NCBI GenBank assembly: GCA_937899935.1
Contig: CALCOW010000241.1
Coordinates: 1 to 11,133 of the forward strand
Source: an uncultured Phycisphaerae bacterium
Lineage (GTDB): Bacteria; Planctomycetota; Phycisphaerae; Phycisphaerales; SM1A02
Reading direction: 5' to 3'
Length of the DNA: 11,133 bases
Under the pieces are notes generated by a model, which worked only from the letters and a program-made list of their open reading frames with translations, ran no database searches and was not told the DNA's origin. The translations under genes were made by a program, and so were the position numbers. Each line of letters begins with the position of its first letter. Position 1 is the stretch's first letter. Of this stretch, positions 6,516 through 11,133 are shown in pieces.

Positions 6516-7421
6516 ATGGCATCCACTCGAACTCAGCCAAAATTACCTCAATTCCATGTCGTCGTGACCACGCACACTGACCGTCATTTGCGAAACACAC
6601 TGTTGTCACTCACACAGCAGACCCTTGCCCCAGCATCCATAACGGTGACTGTTGATGGAGAGCATGCAACTGTTCAAGATGTCGTTGAGCGGACCTCAAA
6701 TGACACCGGTGTGCCTCTGAATTGTGTGACTCGGCGTCATATGGGCGAACCTCGACGGGCCCAAACAAGAAACAATGGCGTCCGAGCATTACTCGAAAAC
6801 GACGTTTCACAAAATGATTGGTTACTCTTTATTGACGGAGATTGTATTGGTGCCCCCGACCTGATCGCCACCCACGCAACAAGCGCCTCATCTGCGGGTT
6901 TTTCGATCGGCTATTTCCTCAACCTGACAGAAGAACAAACTGCTGATTTAACCGAAGATCATGTCATTGATCATGACTGGATTGCGGGGATTTGTGCACC
7001 ACACATCGAGAGTCTCTTGATGCGACAGCAGCGGTATGAAAAACAGTTGTTACTTCGGCGTTTCTTTCTCACGAAGAGACATAAGCCAAAAGCTGTAACC
7101 GGTAATGTTGCTCTTTCGCTTGAGTCATTTACCGCGGTTAATGGTTTTGATGAAGCCTACACGGCTTGGGGGTTTGAAGATGATGATTTTTCGAGACGAC
7201 TTTATAAAAAGAAATACCGCCCTGCCATTGTTGTTGACCGCGCGTTAGTACTTCACCAATGGCACAAGAGTTTGCGGGAATCAGATTGGTTAAAAAACCA
7301 ATCTGCAAAGCGTTTTCGAAAGAGTGGTCGGCACCCTGCCTCTTGTGTGATGGGGCTCAAGACCCCCGCACCCCAACCGGAGCCGATTTGCCGACACTTT
7401 AATGCAGCAACTAGTTGTTGA
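6516..7421 (+). CDS. Glycosyltransferase, GT-A fold with galactosyltransferase-like C-terminal motif
   Basis: Transfers a sugar from a nucleotide-sugar donor, probably at the cytoplasmic face since no signal or membrane segment is visible. The Rossmann-like start HVVVTTHTDRHLRNTLLSL (14-32) is typical of family 2. The metal/nucleotide-binding DxD is DGDC at 107-110, after LLFI. TGN at 195-197 and NGFDEAYTAWGFEDDDFSRR (209-228) form the acceptor-side signature found in the galactosyltransferase C-terminal family, where the Glu-Asp of the WGxED motif is the likely catalytic region. H247/H250 (LHQWH) resemble the late metal-binding His of GT-A enzymes. At 301 residues it is full length. Ribosome site is weak (GAAGAA). 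It follows the deacetylase, which suggests joint work on an envelope polysaccharide; donor and acceptor cannot be read from the sequence. Its 3' end overlaps the opposing FG-GAP gene by 11 bp. Confidence 0.9.
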   Translation: MASTRTQPKLPQFHVVVTTHTDRHLRNTLLSLTQQTLAPASITVTVDGEHATVQDVVERTSNDTGVPLNCVTRRHMGEPRRAQTRNNGVRALLENDVSQNDWLLFIDGDCIGAPDLIATHATSASSAGFSIGYFLNLTEEQTADLTEDHVIDHDWIAGICAPHIESLLMRQQRYEKQLLLRRFFLTKRHKPKAVTGNVALSLESFTAVNGFDEAYTAWGFEDDDFSRRLYKKKYRPAIVVDRALVLHQWHKSLRESDWLKNQSAKRFRKSGRHPASCVMGLKTPAPQPEPICRHFNAATSC

Positions 7422-9483
7422 GCACATTCAAATACACGGCGCCTCTTTTATTGTTCTGCAGATGGCGGTATGAGCCTGTTAACAAGGCGGCTGGCCCAAA
7501 GGGTGTCTTGTCCGTCATACCAACTGATGAGCCCATCTGATCATTTTTGAACCGCCCATAGACGTTGCTTAGTAAGAAACCACTTTGGCCTAGATAGACG
7601 GACACTAAACCTTGTGAAGCAATGGTGTCAGTAATTCCTGGAGACGATACAGCAATGTCTGAGAAGCCATCACCCTCAATATCGATACCGCCACTCACAG
7701 CCCAGCCCATTTGGGCATCTTTCTGACTTCCAGTGATCTTAAACAAGCGGTCATTGTTCGCAACAGAGAACACATAGGCCGCACCTTTTGCGTTGTTCAT
7801 TGTTGGCGCACCAACAATGATATCTCCCTTTCCATCGAAGTTGAAGTCACCCGCATTTGCAACTGAGTAGCCAAAAGAGTCTCCGGAATCATCCCCTTGA
7901 TACTTCTGTAGCTGATTTCCAGAACCGTCAAACACATAGACGGCGCCCACGTTTGGTTTGTTGCCAACCGTTTCAAAAGGTGCGCCAACCACTACGTTCG
8001 GCTGCCCAAAAGGAACTATGGCATCACAACTAGAGACTGAATAACCCATCATAGCGCCCGGTGAATTGCCTGTCTTACGAAAGAGCACTACGGGTTCGAC
8101 AATGTCTGGAGGATTGCCTTGTGCTGGTGGGTTTGGGATATTGCCACTTAAAACATAAACCGCGCCCGCATTTTCACCATTCGCGTTGTCTTCGGTTGGA
8201 GCACCAACCACAAGGTCAATAAATCCATCGTTATTGACATCGCCTGGAGAATGAACGCTCCAACCAAATCGAGCGCGGCCAGGGTTGTTTGGCGCCAAAA
8301 TACAACAGACGGGGTCACCACTTTGGGTAAAGATTAAGACAGCACCCTGTTTTTTACGCCACCCAGGCGCTCCTATCGCAACCAAACCTTCATTCGGTGG
8401 TAGTGCTGGCTGTACAGCGGTAGAACCAAAGCCTTTGCTGTTTGCTACAGACCAGCCAAATTCACATGCCCTTACGGTGTCAAAACTGCTGAGAAAGGGG
8501 TTTCCGTTTAATATGAACTCCGGAGCCACGTCTGCAATGTCACCGCCCGCAATCGTAAACAGTTGTTGGCCGTCATAGTCATAAAACTTAACCAATCCCT
8601 GCCGCTTCAGAGAATTTCGATAACCATCACTGTATTTGGGCCCACCGACGGCCATCTTATCGAATGGACTATTATTGGCCTCTATAAAAGCTGATGAGTT
8701 ACCAAACCAAACAACTTTTTCTTTACCAGTCTTCCTCACCACGGCATTTTTCGTTGTTGCATCTCCACCTAGAGGTCGCGTGGCCGATGACTTTATCGTG
8801 ACGTTCTTAATGAATATTTTTTTCCAGGTATTCGCTCCGGTTTGCCAACCTTGGAACCAAGGGGATATCCAGTTATTCCCACGTAGGCTCTCGAGCCCCC
8901 GGTAGGTTCCAAGAACGTCACCACCAACCGTGACGGTGACCTTGTCTTTACTAGACTCATAGAGAATCTCAACCGATGGCTTTCCACTCGAGATGGATGT
9001 TGTGGAAATTATTTTTGGTGCACCGTTCTGATACTCCAACACCCTCATCTCACGTCTCGATGATGATGGAGACTGTTGGTAGAAAGCAAGCTCGACACCA
9101 TCTTTCATAACAAGGTGGCCTAGCTCTGCTCGCTTAGCCAAAAAGACAGAAACCCCAGCAGTCGTCTCGTTCACCGCTGGATCTGGTGTTAATGGTGGTG
9201 CTTTGAGATTAAGATCAAATGTAATCTTGATATCTTCCAAGATGGAATATTCTTTTTGGTTGTCCGCAAATGTGTACCGCCCAGTCGCGCCCGTACCTTC
9301 AAATGAAAGTTTGCTGCCCGAGGCTGATGCGACAACACCACCAGACTGAAATTGGGCAAAGTTCGCATGATTCTTCCAGCCGCTAAGTTTGTCTGCTGCC
9401 TGGAGGGTGGTGACCGTGAAGGCCAGCACTGGGACTGCGATGAGCGAGAATAATCTGATTGTTGATAGAGCTCGGTCTGCCAT
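7411..9483 (-). CDS. Secreted FG-GAP (integrin-alpha-like) beta-propeller protein with lectin-like N-terminal domain
   Basis: Exported protein of 690 residues. The signal peptide has a hydrophobic core at about 10-26 and likely cleavage after LQA (29). Residues about 31-233 form a beta-rich region beginning LSGWKNHANF and ending WKKIFIKNVTI; it resembles concanavalin-like/DUF1080 jelly-roll domains, though this is a fold guess. From about 257 comes a propeller with FG-GAP repeats: FGWSV 342/GAP 371, FGWSV 406/GAP 427, MGYSV 479/GAP 500, FGYSV 537/GAP 558, MGWAV 592/SSP 613 and MGSSV 649. A degenerate blade at about 257-309 would bring the total to seven. Calcium-loop motifs DVNNDG (415), DFNFDG (546) and DIEGDG (601) are intact; the last blade lacks one. 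Such proteins are usually surface adhesins or carbohydrate-binding proteins. The start is ATG with AGGAGG 10 bases upstream. It is monocistronic as far as can be seen. Confidence 0.92.
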   Translation of the reverse strand: MADRALSTIRLFSLIAVPVLAFTVTTLQAADKLSGWKNHANFAQFQSGGVVASASGSKLSFEGTGATGRYTFADNQKEYSILEDIKITFDLNLKAPPLTPDPAVNETTAGVSVFLAKRAELGHLVMKDGVELAFYQQSPSSSRREMRVLEYQNGAPKIISTTSISSGKPSVEILYESSKDKVTVTVGGDVLGTYRGLESLRGNNWISPWFQGWQTGANTWKKIFIKNVTIKSSATRPLGGDATTKNAVVRKTGKEKVVWFGNSSAFIEANNSPFDKMAVGGPKYSDGYRNSLKRQGLVKFYDYDGQQLFTIAGGDIADVAPEFILNGNPFLSSFDTVRACEFGWSVANSKGFGSTAVQPALPPNEGLVAIGAPGWRKKQGAVLIFTQSGDPVCCILAPNNPGRARFGWSVHSPGDVNNDGFIDLVVGAPTEDNANGENAGAVYVLSGNIPNPPAQGNPPDIVEPVVLFRKTGNSPGAMMGYSVSSCDAIVPFGQPNVVVGAPFETVGNKPNVGAVYVFDGSGNQLQKYQGDDSGDSFGYSVANAGDFNFDGKGDIIVGAPTMNNAKGAAYVFSVANNDRLFKITGSQKDAQMGWAVSGGIDIEGDGFSDIAVSSPGITDTIASQGLVSVYLGQSGFLLSNVYGRFKNDQMGSSVGMTDKTPFGPAALLTGSYRHLQNNKRGAVYLNVLNN

Positions 9484-9827
9484 CGTAAAGATGCCTCCTA
9501 GATCATTTTGGCGGGGTGCCCTGAGAACCGATGGGCCCCGGATCTGTAATTCCAGTCAAGTAGGCATACTACAGCTTGAACCCGTCACAGGCTATGCAAT
9601 AGGTGAATACATCTTTCCGTAGATCTGGATCGAACAGGCTCAGTAGCCCTTGCCTGGTGATTGGCGGCATTCTGGATGTGAGGTGGTGTTTTAGCTTCGC
9701 TGATATTTTCAGAGTTCTTTTTATCTGCCTGGAACGGTCAGGTTTTCACTGGTGAGAGAATTGGTGCCCCAAGACAGCAAGACCAATGATTCTGTTCTTT
9801 AGGTTCATCCACACTGTGTAATGGCCA
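9484..9827. other. 344-base gap without a recognised gene; upstream region of the FG-GAP gene
   Basis: Lies between two minus-strand genes, so it should hold any terminator of the methyltransferase gene and the promoter of the FG-GAP gene. I see no strong example of either. The best promoter-like pair on the minus strand is TTCGAT - 17 bases - TGTATT near 9607-9635, with poor matches to consensus. An imperfect inverted repeat GGGGTGCCC/GGGCCCC sits at about 9513-9539 in the likely 5' leader. A perfect 12-bp palindrome TAATGGCCATTA (9819-9830) covers the methyltransferase stop codon; one of this length is expected by chance in a window of this size. No convincing small gene or RNA was seen. 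Confidence 0.45.
9494..9499 (-). promoter_or_regulatory. Shine-Dalgarno AGGAGG for the FG-GAP gene
   Basis: On the minus strand AGGAGG precedes the ATG at 9483 by 10 bases. It supports this start, which also gives a well-formed signal peptide. Confidence 0.75.
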
Positions 9828-10622
9828 TTAACTGGGTGCTGCTGGATAAATGTCATAGGTCACTAATTTTGTCTTAATTCGTGCGGAGACACCATCACTT
9901 AAGGGTTTCACCCCCCGTGGCCTCTTGACCACGACCCGTAAAGCCGCATGACGACGGGCGACCTTGAGCAGCTCGGGTAAATCGGTATCTTCACCAACCA
10001 ACCTTCTTGCCAACCGCATTGGTTTTTTTGACAAAGCACTCTTACTTCTTTTTAGCGGAAACATCCCATCGATATAAATCACGTCTGGTGATGGTGTGAA
10101 GTGAGCGAGTGATTTTTTTGTGTCGGCTACCACAAGCTGCACGCGAGAGATTGGTTCGATCAGAGCCTCCGTCTGTTTGGCTCTTGCTAAACCGTCGGCG
10201 AGTAATGTCGCGACAACAGGATTACGCTCAAAAGCGGTTACTTCAAAACCCATGCACGCCAACAAGACGGTGTCTTGGCCAAACCCCGCTGTCGCGTCAA
10301 TAATTGACCGAGCACGCTCACCAATTGCTTTACGCAGTGGTTGGTTCTTACCTAAGTTACCAGTACCAGTACGGGTATCAATATTGCTGAAGTCGACAAA
10401 CGTACCACGGCCGTGGGGTGTTTGATCGTCCCACAGTTCGATGCGTTGATCTGTGGCAACCACACGAATTTCATCGCTCTCTACAGTTTCGTTGCTGGAA
10501 GACAGAACTTTGGCGGCTGGCAATCGCTCTTTGACCCAATCTTCTCTCTGTGGACTCGTGCAATTCAGAACCAATGTCACTCTCGGTGTACTTTCGGACT
10601 TCTTTGATTTTGTTTGCGACAT
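9828..10622 (-). CDS. rsmJ: RsmJ-type 16S rRNA (guanine-N2) methyltransferase
   Basis: Homologue of RsmJ (YhiQ), the SAM-dependent enzyme that makes m2G1516 in 16S rRNA in E. coli. Residues 1-75 are a variable, basic N-terminal part. Then FVDF (75-78), LRKAIG (96-101), the SAM-binding motif I DATAGFGQD (109-117), the acidic loop FERNPVVATLLADGLARA (131-148), YIDGMFP (183-189), KSALSKKPMR (194-203), LVGEDTD (208-214) and VVKRP (231-235) follow in family order. At 264 residues the length is as in E. coli. One oddity is that the family's catalytic-loop motif DPMFP is DGMFP here, a Pro-to-Gly change at the base-binding site. The start is ATG with GGAG at 10631-10634, eight bases upstream. The gene stands alone, with a divergent gene upstream. 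Family membership is clear; whether it keeps the same target nucleotide is inference. Confidence 0.88.
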   Translation of the reverse strand: MSQTKSKKSESTPRVTLVLNCTSPQREDWVKERLPAAKVLSSSNETVESDEIRVVATDQRIELWDDQTPHGRGTFVDFSNIDTRTGTGNLGKNQPLRKAIGERARSIIDATAGFGQDTVLLACMGFEVTAFERNPVVATLLADGLARAKQTEALIEPISRVQLVVADTKKSLAHFTPSPDVIYIDGMFPLKRSKSALSKKPMRLARRLVGEDTDLPELLKVARRHAALRVVVKRPRGVKPLSDGVSARIKTKLVTYDIYPAAPS

Positions 10623-10705
10623 ACACCTGGCTCCAAAAACAAATCTTCTAGATCATCCCATACAATGAGGGATTGGGTGGTAGGGAATTGTCTGGAGTGT
10701 ATTCG

Positions 10706-10734
10706 GTTGCCTTCAATAACTCGTGATGGGCAAC
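10706..10734 (+). repeat. Inverted repeat GTTGCC-N17-GGCAAC in a divergent intergenic region
   Basis: Perfect 6-bp arms separated by 17 bases, lying in the 136-base spacer between the divergent methyltransferase and right-edge genes. It is followed by AT-rich TTTATACAAAT, about 20-25 bases before the ATG at 10759. It could be an operator or a chance repeat. No protein for it is suggested by the window. Confidence 0.25.
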
Positions 10735-10745
10735 TTTATACAAAT

Positions 10746-10751
10746 AGAGGT
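10746..10751 (+). promoter_or_regulatory. Shine-Dalgarno AGAGGT for the right-edge gene
   Basis: AGAGGT lies seven bases before the ATG at 10759 and supports that start codon. Confidence 0.65.
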
Positions 10752-10758
10752 GTTGTCG

Positions 10759-11133
10759 ATGTTACAAGTTGATTCGAGTCGACGGGTAATCTTCTCTTGT
10801 TGGGCGAATACCTTTGTTTTACGTCACCGCTGGCGTCTATTAACGCTCTCGGTCTTTTTTGTCTGTATTTGCTTGGTCTTAAACCCAACTACAGGTCACG
10901 GGCAAATAACCAATCCGGATGACACCAATGTTGATGATGTTTTAGTTCCTGGTTCACCTCCTCCTCCGCCAACGAATGTTGCTGAAAAACACCCCTGGAC
11001 GATTGTCGAAATAGACCCCCCACTCAGCAACCCACGGGCCGCTGCCAGGCCAATGCAACACGATAGCCCTCGAAGCTTAATGTGGAGCCTTGGGCGCGCC
11101 TTAGATGCCTATCACGAAGCGTTGATTATCCAT
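10759..11133 (+). CDS. Exported or membrane-anchored protein of unknown function, 3' end cut by window edge
   Basis: The first 125 codons of a gene that runs out of the window. The frame is open to the last base. Residues 1-26 are basic (RRVIF, LRHRWR), and a hydrophobic segment at about 28-42 (LLTLSVFFVCICLVL) should act as a long signal peptide or membrane anchor; GHGQ at 47-49 is a possible cleavage area. After an acidic DDTNVDD stretch comes a Pro-rich run SPPPPP (66-71), typical of a flexible linker, then HPWTIVEIDPPLS and SLMWSLGRALDAYHEALIIH, which looks like the start of a helical domain. I do not recognise the family. The gene is divergent from the rRNA methyltransferase and has a good ribosome site, so I am confident that it is real. 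Confidence 0.75.
   Translation, partial: MLQVDSSRRVIFSCWANTFVLRHRWRLLTLSVFFVCICLVLNPTTGHGQITNPDDTNVDDVLVPGSPPPPPTNVAEKHPWTIVEIDPPLSNPRAAARPMQHDSPRSLMWSLGRALDAYHEALIIH

Noticed and set aside
9819..9830. Perfect 12-bp palindrome TAATGGCCATTA over the methyltransferase stop codon
   Set aside because: A couple of 12-bp palindromes are expected by chance in 11 kb, and it has no terminator-like tail.
10712..10742. Promoter for the right-edge gene (TTCAAT with TATACA)
   Set aside because: Spacing of 19 bases and poor -35 match; not strong enough to annotate.
1..11133. CRISPR array, insertion sequence, prophage or toxin-antitoxin module
   Set aside because: No regularly spaced direct repeats, transposase, phage or toxin-like genes were seen on either strand.

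Overview
The window looks like an ordinary stretch of bacterial chromosome of roughly 50% G+C, with housekeeping and cell-envelope genes on both strands. No lineage marker is decisive, but I favour a Planctomycetota-like (Phycisphaerae-type) or similar non-gammaproteobacterial genome. Three things point that way. The one tRNA gene does not encode its CCA tail, whereas gammaproteobacterial tRNA genes normally do. Several exported proteins (FG-GAP propeller, SH3-like) are of kinds common in planctomycetes. The TolC homologue has a long lipoprotein-type leader. The taxonomic call is inference.

Left part (1-3753). A 5'-truncated ChaN/Tiki-superfamily lipoprotein gene (+) converges on a two-gene minus-strand unit. 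That unit is a TolC-family outer-membrane lipoprotein followed by a Sua5-type threonylcarbamoyl-AMP synthase, and the two overlap slightly. The converging stop codons share one CTAG.

Centre (3754-5660). A gene-poor 319-base divergent region is rich in short hairpins. It is followed by an exported protein with two SH3-like repeats and a Pro/Thr-rich linker, then by tRNA-Ala(TGC), which carries the G3:U70 identity pair. A weak terminator-like hairpin follows the tRNA.

Right-centre (5661-9483). A NodB-type polysaccharide deacetylase and a GT-A glycosyltransferase form a small plus-strand pair, plausibly acting on surface glycans. Tail-to-tail with them, overlapping by 11 bp, is a 690-residue secreted protein with a lectin-like N-terminal half and an FG-GAP beta-propeller.

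Right end (9484-11133). A 344-base gap is followed by an RsmJ-type 16S rRNA methyltransferase (-). Diverging from it is the start of an exported protein of unknown function, cut by the window edge.

I found no CRISPR array, insertion sequence, prophage, toxin-antitoxin pair or obvious new multi-gene system. The items most worth a second look are the structured intergenic region at 3754-4072, the altered DPMFP motif of the RsmJ homologue, the uncharacterised C-terminal domain of the SH3-like protein, and the leader with alternative hairpins before the glycosyltransferase.
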